This document shows positions 1 through 8,097 of a DNA stretch of 37,267 bases, piece after piece (the first letter of the stretch is position 1; each line of letters starts with the position of its first letter). A program made the translations under genes and the position numbers. Source of the DNA: a virus; IMG/VR virus record IMGVR_UViG_3300046747_000355, positions 1-37,267 of that record, one strand, 5' to 3'. Under the pieces are notes generated by a model, which was not told where the DNA came from, did no database searches, and was given only the letters and a program-made list of their open reading frames with translations.

Positions 1-1988
1 GGGACGAGTCGTTCCAAGGATACTGGTGTGGCAACCGACCGATATGATCCGGCTTGTTCACCCTGCCTTTCTTCAGCTTGGCCCCATCCGTAGTCTCGGC
101 TGAATCGCTGATTGACCGCGCGGATCCGTGGGGCGAGTGTACTTTCAGCCCACCCAAGGATATCCCCGAATCCGGCGTCAATGGCCCTCGATCGATAACT
201 TTCACCGTTTGGGTTCTCCTTCCAGTCGTTGCTGACAATATTACCATCGGCAGCGAAGTGATGCAGTTCAGCTGTGCCATCGCCGAGCTTCTCGACCGCG
301 TCACGAACCATGCCATGCAGCTCGACATTTTTCAGCTGCGAGAGGTTCGCCGGCTTGATGACCCGAAACCCAGTCGCCGTATGGATCGGTGCCAGCAGTG
401 CCGATTCTTTGTACGATAGACCGGCGCGCTGGCCCATCTCCATCAGATCTTTGTAGAGCGATTGTGCCTCGCTGTGAGTGAGTCCGCGGCCGAGCTCGAC
501 GTGCATGCCGTTCGAGTCCCGCTTCGCGGCGCCCCAGAACGGCCGGTGCCACGCGACCGCGTCCTGCTTCAGCAGCGAGCCCATGATCGCGGAGTACACA
601 TCGGCGAGCGTACGCGTCTGATCGGACACCTTGTTCTTGGTGCCCATGCCCTTCGGTGGCGCCAACACTTCTGTTTGGCCGCCGTGACCGATGACGTCCG
701 CCCACGCGGCCGGACCGTCGATCGCGCCGTGCTGCAAGAGACCGAGCTGCAGTGCGAGCAGATCGTTGCCACGCTCGTCGGTCAACGCCATCGAGGTGGC
801 GAGCATATGCTCAGCCTTCTGATGCAGCGGTGCGCCGTGCGCGCCGGGCAGCTCGTCCGCATCGGTCGACGGGATTGCTTCCCACGAGACCTGTGCCATG
901 TGGTCTTTTAGGTTGGCCGCGAAGTCACGGCTCGACTTCGAGGCTTCCTGCGCACCGGCCGCCATCGCGTGCTGGTACATCATCTCGTTGTACGCGACCC
1001 GATCATCGACGATGAACTTGCGCCCGCCGCCCCTGACGTCTTCGTAGTGGGCGATGTCTTCATCGAGCGCGGTCTGATGTACGACGTCCTGCACGACATC
1101 TTGCCGTGCCTTCATCGCGACCCAGATCGCGGCCTGCACCTGTTGCGGCTCCCAGCCGAGTTTGTCGGAGAGTCGCATCGTCAATTCATGGGCAAACTTA
1201 TATTGCGCGCCACCGCTCGCGGTCTTGTCGTTGAAGTAGCCGAACGCGCGCAGCATCCAGACATCGATCGTGACACCCTGATCGTTTTTGATCTGCTCTT
1301 CGGTCATGCCGAACGTCGGATCGCGCAGCACCCGTCGCATCAGGTTGTTGTAGAAGTTCTGGACCTTCTCACCCGGCGGCAGCACGCCGCTGTTGAGCCA
1401 CTCGCGCGCGGTGTCATCGCGCAGCCCGGTGCCGGCGTCGATCGGCTCACCGGCACGCCACTGGTTCCACGCCTTGAGCGCCATCGTGGTGTTGGCAGAC
1501 ACCGCAGTGCCGGGCGAATAGATCGCGAGCATCCCGGCCAGTTTGCTGGACATCTCGGGATCGCCGCCGGTGGCCTGCAGGATCGCGTCACCGCTGTTCT
1601 CGTACCAGTAGCGACCGTACTCGCCTTCTTTCGCGAGCTTCGTCAACCGATTCATCAAACCATCGAGCCGGGTCTCCCCCGCTGGCGCGCCGCGGTACTG
1701 TCCCTTCATCGGGCCGCTGCGGTACTTCATGAGATCACCAGCGCGCTCGCGGCGGCTCAGCCGGGTCTCACCGATATCTTCAGGGCGCACCCCTTGTTTT
1801 TTCAGTTGGGAGATCATGTCGGCGCGCTCGTCTTGGAGCAGCGACAGATGTTCGTCGATGGCCGCTTTGGCTGCTTCGGTAGCGGTCTTACCGTCCTTGA
1901 TCAGCTCGTCTTGAATCTCGCGGATCGACTCAGCGTCGTCACCACTGAGCGCCTTGCCCGCTTTTTTAATGCAGGTAATCAGACTCAT
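1..1988 (-). CDS. Large polyvalent phage protein, C-terminus beyond left edge
   Basis: Reading the minus strand from the ATG at 1988 gives 662 codons without a stop, up to the window edge, so the gene is partial. The start overlaps the stop of the upstream 715-residue gene as ATGA. The N-terminus (MSLITCIKKAGKALSGDD) leads into a charged helical stretch. Around residues 120-290 there is YWYENSGDAILQATGG, then a segment about not exhausting targets (LAGMLAIYSPGT), then DVWMLRAFGYF and WEPQQVQAAIWVAMK. From memory, this order resembles a conserved region of large multi-domain phage proteins of unknown function. The rest is rich in charged residues with no catalytic motif that I recognise. It is probably a virion-associated or injected protein; that role is inferred from its place in the structural operon. 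Confidence 0.8.
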   Translation of the reverse strand, partial: MSLITCIKKAGKALSGDDAESIREIQDELIKDGKTATEAAKAAIDEHLSLLQDERADMISQLKKQGVRPEDIGETRLSRRERAGDLMKYRSGPMKGQYRGAPAGETRLDGLMNRLTKLAKEGEYGRYWYENSGDAILQATGGDPEMSSKLAGMLAIYSPGTAVSANTTMALKAWNQWRAGEPIDAGTGLRDDTAREWLNSGVLPPGEKVQNFYNNLMRRVLRDPTFGMTEEQIKNDQGVTIDVWMLRAFGYFNDKTASGGAQYKFAHELTMRLSDKLGWEPQQVQAAIWVAMKARQDVVQDVVHQTALDEDIAHYEDVRGGGRKFIVDDRVAYNEMMYQHAMAAGAQEASKSSRDFAANLKDHMAQVSWEAIPSTDADELPGAHGAPLHQKAEHMLATSMALTDERGNDLLALQLGLLQHGAIDGPAAWADVIGHGGQTEVLAPPKGMGTKNKVSDQTRTLADVYSAIMGSLLKQDAVAWHRPFWGAAKRDSNGMHVELGRGLTHSEAQSLYKDLMEMGQRAGLSYKESALLAPIHTATGFRVIKPANLSQLKNVELHGMVRDAVEKLGDGTAELHHFAADGNIVSNDWKENPNGESYRSRAIDAGFGDILGWAESTLAPRIRAVNQRFSRDYGWGQAEERQGEQAGSYRSVATPVSLERLV

Positions 1989-4132
1989 TCGAACCACTCC
2001 GGGGTCACGGTATCGAGGATAACGGCAAGAACGGCTTCATCTTCGGCCATAAGCTGACGACGAATCTCTGGTGGGTATGATCTATGCTTTTTGTGGTGAC
2101 CGCCATGGTGACCGTGGTGACCATGGCTGCTGTCACCGCCACCGGGCGGCGGTTCCGCCACCGGCGAACCTTCCGGCGGGATCAGAACGAAGATGCGTGA
2201 ATGCGTCAACTGGTCGTAGAGCACGCCGTCCAGTTGCTCCGACGCATACAGCCGCTGAATGAGGATGTTGTCGGGCGGCGGCGACGGTGGTGTCCATAGC
2301 AGCGCGCCTTGGTTCGCTCCTTGAACGACCGAATCGTATTGGGCCGGCCGGATGTCGTCTTGCGGCACCGTGGCAACACGTCGCACCGTGAGTTCGGCGA
2401 TCCGTGCGTTGTCGGGCGGCGGCGGAATCGACACATGCGAGTCGTACTGCGCCGGTCGCGTGTCGATCTGCGGGACCGACGCCACGCGGACGATCTGAAT
2501 GTTGATCGGCGGCGGGATGATTGGGAACACCGCACGCGCAAACATCTGACTGCTGTTGGTGTTCGGGTCGCTCTGCGGCGTCATCTGCACGCGCCGCTGC
2601 ATCAACTCCCATTCGAATTCCGCCGTCAGGCCGACGATGAGCGAGTAGTTCGTCGTGTCGTAAAGCTGCTCCTGCTGCAGCGGGAAATTCGTCGTGATGA
2701 CGTCAGGCTGTGGCTGTTGGAGGAACGACGGCGGCGGCTTGTGATAGATCCGCCCATAGCCGGGGTTCGACTTGATAACGAGTTCGTGCCCGCCGTATCG
2801 GTACTCCGCCTTACCGAACCAGTCAGAGAATGTGCCCGCCGCCGCCGATGCTGGCGGTGCGTGGTAGGTCGCTGAGTAGCTCGTGGTATCGAACGCCTGC
2901 GGTGGCGCGTTGACGCGTTCGATTTGCAGCGCCGCAGGCATCGCCGGCACGCCCGGCTGTTTGTGGTAGACCGCCGAATGGTCCGCAGTGTCGTACGCCT
3001 GCGGTGGCGCGTTGAGGCGCTGCGTGCTCTGTGCGAGCGATGGCGGCGCTGACGGCGCCGGTTGCTGCCGGAACACCACCGAGTGATCGGCAGTGTCGTA
3101 GTCCTGCGGCAAGCCGCGTACGGTGTTGACGACGATCGCGTCCGCCGGGCTGCCGGCAGGTTGCGGGAAGACCCCGCGCCAGATCGCCGACCGGTTGTCG
3201 GCGTTGCGCACGTGCAGCTCGTGCGTACCGAACTGCGTTTCCGCGCCGGCCGGCGTCGGTGGCGGCGTGATCAGGAACGCCGCACCTACGCGGATCGCAC
3301 CATAGCCGGCGCGGTTGGGCGCTTCCTGCTCAAAGGCGGCGATTGCCTTGCGCGGCCGCGGCACATGCCCCGGCATGACCGTGTGCACGCTGCCATAGCC
3401 GGCGCGGTTGGGCGCCTCCTGTTCCTGTACCGCGATCGAGTGCCGCGGTGGTGCCGTCGCTACCGCAGCGAATAGCGCCGCGGTGGCGGCGAGGATGACG
3501 CCGTAGCCGGCGCGCTCACGCCAGCTGCTGATGTTCTGCTCGTCGGCCGCGACACGCCCGCCGCCGGGAAATGCCGCCGGTACATCAACAATCTGCAGAT
3601 GCGAAAGGGCGGTGATATCACCGACGCCGAGTGCTGCCGGATCGCCGATGTCGATCTTGAATGTCGTCGTCGCGAACGTGTACGTCGCTTCGACGTTGTT
3701 GGTGACCCAGTCCGTTGGCGACGTGCGTTCGACGTCGGTCGCGTCGAACCAGTGCGAGCCGGCCGTTGCATCGAGGTAAGTGCCGGTGTGCAGCAACGTC
3801 GTGTTGTCGTAGATCCGATAACACTGGTTCAGCTTCGCGTAGTTGAAATCGCCGAGCGCGATGCGGATTTTGTAGGTGCCCGGCGCCGGCAGCTGCACGA
3901 TGAACTGGTTGGTCGCGACGTTGTCTTGCATGAACGCAAAACCCGCCAACCGGACGTCGGAACCGTTGTTCCGATCGCGATAGTCCAGATCAGACGTGCG
4001 CGCCCAACCGTAGCTGTTACCGTCGACCGGATGTGTTTGCGGGTAGGCGCTCTTACCGCCCCATAGCGCGCCGGCCCCGTCGGTGACAAAGCCGACGGTG
4101 TCGCGAAAGTTGTATTTCTGGTTAAACGACAC
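1985..4132 (-). CDS. Repeat-rich surface or tail protein with carbohydrate-binding-like N-terminus and His-rich tail
   Basis: This protein has 715 residues and a GTG start that overlaps the sulfotransferase stop by 11 bases. Residues 1-185 read as a beta-sandwich (YNFRDTVGF, then GYGW-like GWARTSDLDYRDR, then FIVQLPAPGTYKIRIALGD). This resembles the galactose-binding or malectin-like modules at the N-terminus of some polysaccharide enzymes, by pattern only. Residues about 200-300 hold three RAGYG units, two of them EQEAPNRAGYG. Residues about 340-620 hold about seven degenerate units built on Q-x-YDT-x-x-x-S, spaced 34-35 residues where clearest, with proline-rich linkers. Near residue 670 there is a His-rich run (HGHHGHHGGHHKKH) that could bind metal. 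I see no signal peptide. The position among host-surface genes suggests a tail appendage or adhesin; this is inference. Confidence 0.75.
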   Translation of the reverse strand: MSFNQKYNFRDTVGFVTDGAGALWGGKSAYPQTHPVDGNSYGWARTSDLDYRDRNNGSDVRLAGFAFMQDNVATNQFIVQLPAPGTYKIRIALGDFNYAKLNQCYRIYDNTTLLHTGTYLDATAGSHWFDATDVERTSPTDWVTNNVEATYTFATTTFKIDIGDPAALGVGDITALSHLQIVDVPAAFPGGGRVAADEQNISSWRERAGYGVILAATAALFAAVATAPPRHSIAVQEQEAPNRAGYGSVHTVMPGHVPRPRKAIAAFEQEAPNRAGYGAIRVGAAFLITPPPTPAGAETQFGTHELHVRNADNRSAIWRGVFPQPAGSPADAIVVNTVRGLPQDYDTADHSVVFRQQPAPSAPPSLAQSTQRLNAPPQAYDTADHSAVYHKQPGVPAMPAALQIERVNAPPQAFDTTSYSATYHAPPASAAAGTFSDWFGKAEYRYGGHELVIKSNPGYGRIYHKPPPSFLQQPQPDVITTNFPLQQEQLYDTTNYSLIVGLTAEFEWELMQRRVQMTPQSDPNTNSSQMFARAVFPIIPPPINIQIVRVASVPQIDTRPAQYDSHVSIPPPPDNARIAELTVRRVATVPQDDIRPAQYDSVVQGANQGALLWTPPSPPPDNILIQRLYASEQLDGVLYDQLTHSRIFVLIPPEGSPVAEPPPGGGDSSHGHHGHHGGHHKKHRSYPPEIRRQLMAEDEAVLAVILDTVTPEWFE
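2155..3530 (-). repeat. Coding repeats: RAGYG units and YDT units
   Basis: Inside the 715-residue gene, three RAGYG-encoding copies lie near 3300-3335, 3396-3432 and 3506-3530. YDT/S-encoding copies lie near 3080-3100, 2975-2998 and 2870-2895, with weaker ones down to about 2190. Copies are clear in protein but diverged in DNA, which suggests old duplication kept by selection rather than recent slippage. Confidence 0.65.
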
Positions 4133-4661
4133 GTGCGGTCAACCGGAGTGCCGTGTCGGCCGCGTAGTAGGTGCGCAGTTCGGTGATACGGTACGTCGTG
4201 TCGACGACGAGCGGCCGTGACTGGTGAAAGTGATTGATGCCGGGGATCAGCGTCGGCAGCTGTTCGAACTGCCAGATTTCCGTTGGCTGCACCAACGCCT
4301 CGTCGATGATCGTCGCTTGCGGTAGCCAGTGTGGATCCACCGGCAGGAACGTCGGTTCACCGACGACACGCCCGCCAAGGCGCGTCTGGTTGTTGTAGTC
4401 GGAGCCCTTCGGCTGATCGAGGATGCGATCGATCCACGCTTCCCATGTGGGGGCGTAGCGTGAGTCGTTCGGGTATTTGTGAAAGAACTGGTACCCGCTC
4501 TGACAACGTGCCAGAGGGGTGCGGACGAACGCGACGACGCGCGGATAGTTCAGCGCGACGTCGCGCGGTGTTAGGTGAGTACCGCTGGCGATCGACTCGC
4601 TACCGCACCGAGGGATCGCGAGCACCGCGAAGTCTTGATGCCGGTAATAGAAATTGTACAT
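4122..4661 (-). CDS. Sulfotransferase (PAPS-dependent, Sulfotransfer_2-like)
   Basis: This 179-residue protein would move a sulfate group from PAPS to an acceptor, probably a sugar hydroxyl. Residues 16-24, IPRCGSESI, match the 5'-phosphosulfate loop (usually IPKTGSTSI). Residues 45-57, FVRTPLARCQSGY, match the 3'-phosphate motif (usually V-R-x-P-x-x-R-x-x-S-x-Y). Residues about 109-115, DPHWLPQ, match the conserved H-W-x-P-Q of carbohydrate sulfotransferases, and the end (LRTYYAADTALRL) resembles the family's Y-x-x-D close. The protein is short for the family. The usual loop lysine is replaced by Arg18. It starts one base after the upstream stop and overlaps the next gene, between two proteins that look carbohydrate-related. 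The acceptor could be host capsule/LPS or a virion glycan; the sequence does not decide. Confidence 0.8.
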   Translation of the reverse strand: MYNFYYRHQDFAVLAIPRCGSESIASGTHLTPRDVALNYPRVVAFVRTPLARCQSGYQFFHKYPNDSRYAPTWEAWIDRILDQPKGSDYNNQTRLGGRVVGEPTFLPVDPHWLPQATIIDEALVQPTEIWQFEQLPTLIPGINHFHQSRPLVVDTTYRITELRTYYAADTALRLTARVV

Positions 4662-4662
4662 T

Positions 4663-6378
4663 TCACGGCGTAACGGTCACGTGCAGACACGGATAGAACC
4701 GCACCCCGTCCGATGTCGTGTGGATCTGTTCGGGTGCGCGCCATTCGAGCTTCAGCTCACCGGCTTGATCCATCTCGATGAGGAGCGGCCCAGCCTTGCG
4801 CGCTTTAACGGTGATCGTTTTCACGCCGGGGTTGTCGGGTCTGGTGTAGTCCACTTCGTGTGGCTGCACACCGCCAGTTCCGTCATCCGGCAGTCGTTGC
4901 CAGAGTCCACCCGGGGCGGACTCGTAACAGTGAAAATAATACCCATGCGCGCCGTTGGGTTCGGTGTCGGGGAAGAACTTGAGCGTGTAGGTGGTGTTGA
5001 CCCCAACCTGTATGGTGTCCGGCCCAACGAGCTCGAACTGGGGCGTGATCTTGCACACCTCGAACGATTGCATCGGGATCATTTGCAGGTTCATCAGGTC
5101 TGCGTTGTCGTAGCGGTCGTCGCTGATGCCGGTGAGGAACCCCATGCCACCGATGTCGTCGTTGATCAGGCCGTAGTTGCGCATGCAGTCGAGGAACACG
5201 CGAGCGTGGGTACCGACCGCGAACTGCGGGAGTGCCTTCAGTCGGTCGTACTCGGACAGTCTCAGCCGCAGCCGGGTACCGTATGCCAGCCCGTCGGTGC
5301 TGCTGCCGTCTGTCGTGCCGTGGCGGGCAGGGTAGACATAGCGATTCCGTTGGGCACCGACGTTGAGCGTAATGCAGAGCGGGTGGTGGATCGCGCCCGA
5401 CATCACCTCGTCGTAGGTCGCCATCTGCGGTAGGCGCGGTACGCCACCAGCGGTCGACGACGTCCAGCCATCCCAGCGCGGCTTGCCGTTGATTGCGAGT
5501 TCGCGGGGGCCGCTGTTGCCACCGTTGGACTTGATGCCCCACCACGACAGTTGGGCGCATGACCACTTGCCGGCATTGAGCATGGGCGAGGCGATCTCGA
5601 ACAGCTCATCGATCTCTCCGGTTGTCTCGTTGCGGACGTAGATCAAGCAGTGGTGGTCGTCGTGGTTGCCGTAGTCGGACGGCGGCTTGTCGCTCGGCCA
5701 CCCCTCGATGGACGGGTTTGACGGCATCGGCACATTTACTGGGTCGGACTGGTCGGCGTACTGCGTCACCGTCATCGCCACACGAGGGGTATCTCCGCGC
5801 ACGATGTTGTACGGGATGCCGAAGATCTTGCCACCCGTGTTCGAGGTGACGTTGCCGTTGTCGTCGCGGATGCGCCCGTCACCGTAGCCGGCACCGAAGA
5901 AGTCGATGTGGATGTTGGCACCCCCAACGAGTGACATCAGGTGCGCAGAGTTCGGGTCCACCTCGTCCTGCACGACGGGGCGCAGGACCTCCTGCCAGTA
6001 GGGGGTCGCCGCATCCGGTAGATGACCGTTGAGTGACGGTCCCTTACGCACGAGGCCGTTGGGTCCACCGATGGCCGAGCCTCCGATCTCCATGAATCCA
6101 GTCGGATCTGGCGGCGGATCCGGTGGGTCGACGGGGTCCGGCGGGTCAACCGGCGTGCCGGCCAGCGCGGCGACGTCGGTGCGCAACTTCTCCATCCTCA
6201 TATCGTTCTGGTCGAGGATGTCGGCCTGCGCCTGTACGATCAGCGCGTCGACCGCTGCGGGGTCGATCCCGCCAGTAGTCGGCGGCACTGCTTCCAACCG
6301 CGCGATTTCGCTCACCGCTGCCTCCACGGCGGCACTGTTCGCCGCCGCCGCCTTCGTTGCGTCGTCAGATACACTCAT
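4663..6378 (-). CDS. Virion or host-surface protein, shares C-terminal region with the beta-helix protein
   Basis: This protein has 571 residues from the ATG at 6378, which has GAGGG eight bases upstream. An alternative ATG at 6432 overlaps the previous stop as ATGA and would add 18 residues; given how common that coupling is here, it is not excluded. Residues 1-90 are helical and Ala-rich, followed by a proline linker (PVDPPDPVDPPDPPPDP). Residues about 115-571 align by eye with the last roughly 440 residues of the gene at 8098-11868. Shared points are DHH-x-x-I-x-x-RNE-x-TG, WTS-x-x-A-G-x-PRLP, YDE-x-x-x-G-x-x-x-HPL, R-Y-x-x-PARH, MRNYG and NGAHGYY. A similar His/Arg-rich region occurs, from memory, in bacterial secreted proteins of unknown activity. 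The Ig-like final 100 residues end in DGVRFYPCLHVTVTP. Confidence 0.75.
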   Translation of the reverse strand: MSVSDDATKAAAANSAAVEAAVSEIARLEAVPPTTGGIDPAAVDALIVQAQADILDQNDMRMEKLRTDVAALAGTPVDPPDPVDPPDPPPDPTGFMEIGGSAIGGPNGLVRKGPSLNGHLPDAATPYWQEVLRPVVQDEVDPNSAHLMSLVGGANIHIDFFGAGYGDGRIRDDNGNVTSNTGGKIFGIPYNIVRGDTPRVAMTVTQYADQSDPVNVPMPSNPSIEGWPSDKPPSDYGNHDDHHCLIYVRNETTGEIDELFEIASPMLNAGKWSCAQLSWWGIKSNGGNSGPRELAINGKPRWDGWTSSTAGGVPRLPQMATYDEVMSGAIHHPLCITLNVGAQRNRYVYPARHGTTDGSSTDGLAYGTRLRLRLSEYDRLKALPQFAVGTHARVFLDCMRNYGLINDDIGGMGFLTGISDDRYDNADLMNLQMIPMQSFEVCKITPQFELVGPDTIQVGVNTTYTLKFFPDTEPNGAHGYYFHCYESAPGGLWQRLPDDGTGGVQPHEVDYTRPDNPGVKTITVKARKAGPLLIEMDQAGELKLEWRAPEQIHTTSDGVRFYPCLHVTVTP

Positions 6379-6428
6379 AGGATCGCCCTCGTGAAGCGGT
6401 GTCGCGCTGCCAGAAACGCCGCTGCCGA

Positions 6429-6899
6429 TCATTCTTCCCAAGTAACGCCGTAGCTCGACAGCGACGCTTCCGCACCGGCGATGTTGCCGCAAGCGATCTG
6501 GTTGTACGCGGTACCGAGCGCGCCGCCCGTCACCATCCACTCGCCGCCGATCGGCAACACGATCACGCCGCCGCCGCCGAGTGAGTTCCAGTCCTGCGCG
6601 TGCAGCGCCACCGGATCCGCCGCCAGCGTCGCCTGCGTCGCGTAGGTGTTGACCGTGGCAATCGCTGTCGTGCCGGGGTTGGTGGAACCTTGGGACAGCG
6701 CCGTCGGCGTTGCCGGCGTGTTGTTCACGCGGCCCCAACGGGTGCGATAACCGGTCGACGTGGTCGAACGTCCGCCCCACGTGATCATTTTGACTTTGCC
6801 GATCTGACCCGCGGTCAGAACTGTCAGCACCCAGTTGTCCGCCTGCGTCGCGTGCGCGACTGGTGTGAACGAACCCCGTTGAACCGAATACTGAGACAT
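6429..6899 (-). CDS. Unknown structural-type protein
   Basis: This is a 156-residue protein with a strong Shine-Dalgarno (CAGGAG, eight bases before the ATG). It is rich in Gly, Thr and Ala, with beta-type patterns (MSQYSVQRGSFTPVAHAT, then GGGGVIVLPIGGEWMV). There are no catalytic motifs, signal peptide or membrane segments. It sits between a small zinc-binding protein and the paralogous surface protein, inside the host-surface module. I do not recognise a family; a minor virion or decoration role is possible. Confidence 0.7.
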   Translation of the reverse strand: MSQYSVQRGSFTPVAHATQADNWVLTVLTAGQIGKVKMITWGGRSTTSTGYRTRWGRVNNTPATPTALSQGSTNPGTTAIATVNTYATQATLAADPVALHAQDWNSLGGGGVIVLPIGGEWMVTGGALGTAYNQIACGNIAGAEASLSSYGVTWEE

Positions 6900-6921
6900 G
6901 CAAACGCTCCTGAAGGCCTAG

Positions 6922-7227
6922 TTAGATTCCCGCCACGCGCCGATACTGCGCGCGTCGCTCCGCTTTTTCTAGCTGTTGGTGCAGCCAGTCTTCAAAAGGC
7001 AGACACTCTGCCCCCTTGAAAATCTTCATCGCGCAACCGTCGCACAACGGTCGGTGACATCTGCCGCCACATATGGCGCCGTCCTTCGACCACTGCTGCA
7101 TCATCAGCACTTTCTGGCAGTGGCTACACGTCTGCACGTCGGCCTGCAGCAGCTTGCCGCCGGACGCTTGATCGTCGTTGCGGTAGTAGCCGGCGCCTTT
7201 GGTGTATGGGGTGATGATCGCGACCAT
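6922..7227 (-). CDS. Small zinc-binding protein
   Basis: This 101-residue protein has three Cys pairs: CSHC, then CGGRC, then CDGC. That pattern suits one or two structural zinc sites. The start MVAIITPYTKGAGYYRNDD and the C-terminal helix (FEDWLHQQLEKAERR) match, as far as I recall, a small phage protein family with the same cysteine spacing. TGAGGT lies just upstream of the ATG at 7227. Role unknown; zinc-ribbon proteins of this size often act as adaptors. Confidence 0.7.
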   Translation of the reverse strand: MVAIITPYTKGAGYYRNDDQASGGKLLQADVQTCSHCQKVLMMQQWSKDGAICGGRCHRPLCDGCAMKIFKGAECLPFEDWLHQQLEKAERRAQYRRVAGI

Positions 7228-7236
7228 TGGTTTACC

Positions 7237-8097
7237 TCACGGAAGTATGTAGATCCGATTGCCTTGGTTGACCGCGGTGGATGCCTGCGCGGTTGAAAAC
7301 TCGACAGTCACGCCGTTGCCGTTGGCAGTCGTGCTGTTGGTGTTGATCGTTTCCAGATTACCCGCGAGATTCACCCCGAACACAGTCGCGGCGGTTTTCA
7401 GCTGTGCCGCACAGACGATGTTACTGGCGCCCGTCGTCTTGACCGCGTTGCCCGCCGCCGTATAGCCGCCGCTAACGTCGTTAGAGGTGAACGTCCAGCC
7501 CGCGCCGGTCGTCGCCTTGGCACTGAACTGCATCGCGAAGCCGCCACCAACGACCGTCAACGCCGGGTAGTTCAGCTGCGTTGCACTTGAGATATTGTCT
7601 TCGCTCGATGACAGCACTCCGTCGCCATCGGCGGCGATCGTCGGGAAGATCCCGCCGGTGATGTCGAGCACGGTGATAAACGCGCCGCCTTGCGCGATCG
7701 AGGTATTGAAATTGACGGTGGGCGTGGGTTCCGCGGCTTCGCCGTTTTTGATCCAGACCGAACTGAGCCAACTGGTCGAATACTTCTTCGCGAGGAAGTA
7801 CGTCGCGCCGGTGACGCTCGATATGGTCGGTGTCGCCGTCGACATGCCGACGAACATGACGACCAACTTGCCGAGGCAGTTCGAAATCGGCGGAACCGGC
7901 GTGAGCGACGTGACCGCGCCGCCGGTGACCCCGGTACCAATTGAATTGATCGTGACGGTAGCGAGTTCGATGCGCAGCCGGCGCGTTGGCCGGCAGTACG
8001 GACGGAACGGTTTGTGCCGCAGCCAGAACGGCGACTGCCAGCGCAGACTGGTGCGCTTGTCGAAGAAACTACCGGCCGGGCGGGCGATGTCAGCCAT
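7237..8097 (-). CDS. Unknown beta-rich structural protein
   Basis: This is a 286-residue protein whose ATG directly follows the stop of the beta-helix gene (TGAATG on the minus strand). The first 45 residues are basic (RLRIELA after an Arg-rich stretch). The rest is Thr/Ser/Gly/Ala-rich beta sequence, such as LVVMFVGMSTATPTI and GAFITVLDITGGIF. I see no catalytic signature. Composition and position suggest a tail or surface protein. Similar beta-sandwich proteins of about 200 residues occur in prophages, but I cannot name a family. Confidence 0.7.
   Translation of the reverse strand: MADIARPAGSFFDKRTSLRWQSPFWLRHKPFRPYCRPTRRLRIELATVTINSIGTGVTGGAVTSLTPVPPISNCLGKLVVMFVGMSTATPTISSVTGATYFLAKKYSTSWLSSVWIKNGEAAEPTPTVNFNTSIAQGGAFITVLDITGGIFPTIAADGDGVLSSSEDNISSATQLNYPALTVVGGGFAMQFSAKATTGAGWTFTSNDVSGGYTAAGNAVKTTGASNIVCAAQLKTAATVFGVNLAGNLETINTNSTTANGNGVTVEFSTAQASTAVNQGNRIYILP

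Noticed and set aside
969-2057. Plus-strand open frame of 362 codons
   Set aside because: It is antisense to the uninterrupted minus-strand gene from 1988; composition is Arg/His/Leu-rich without motifs, and no ribosome-binding site fits.
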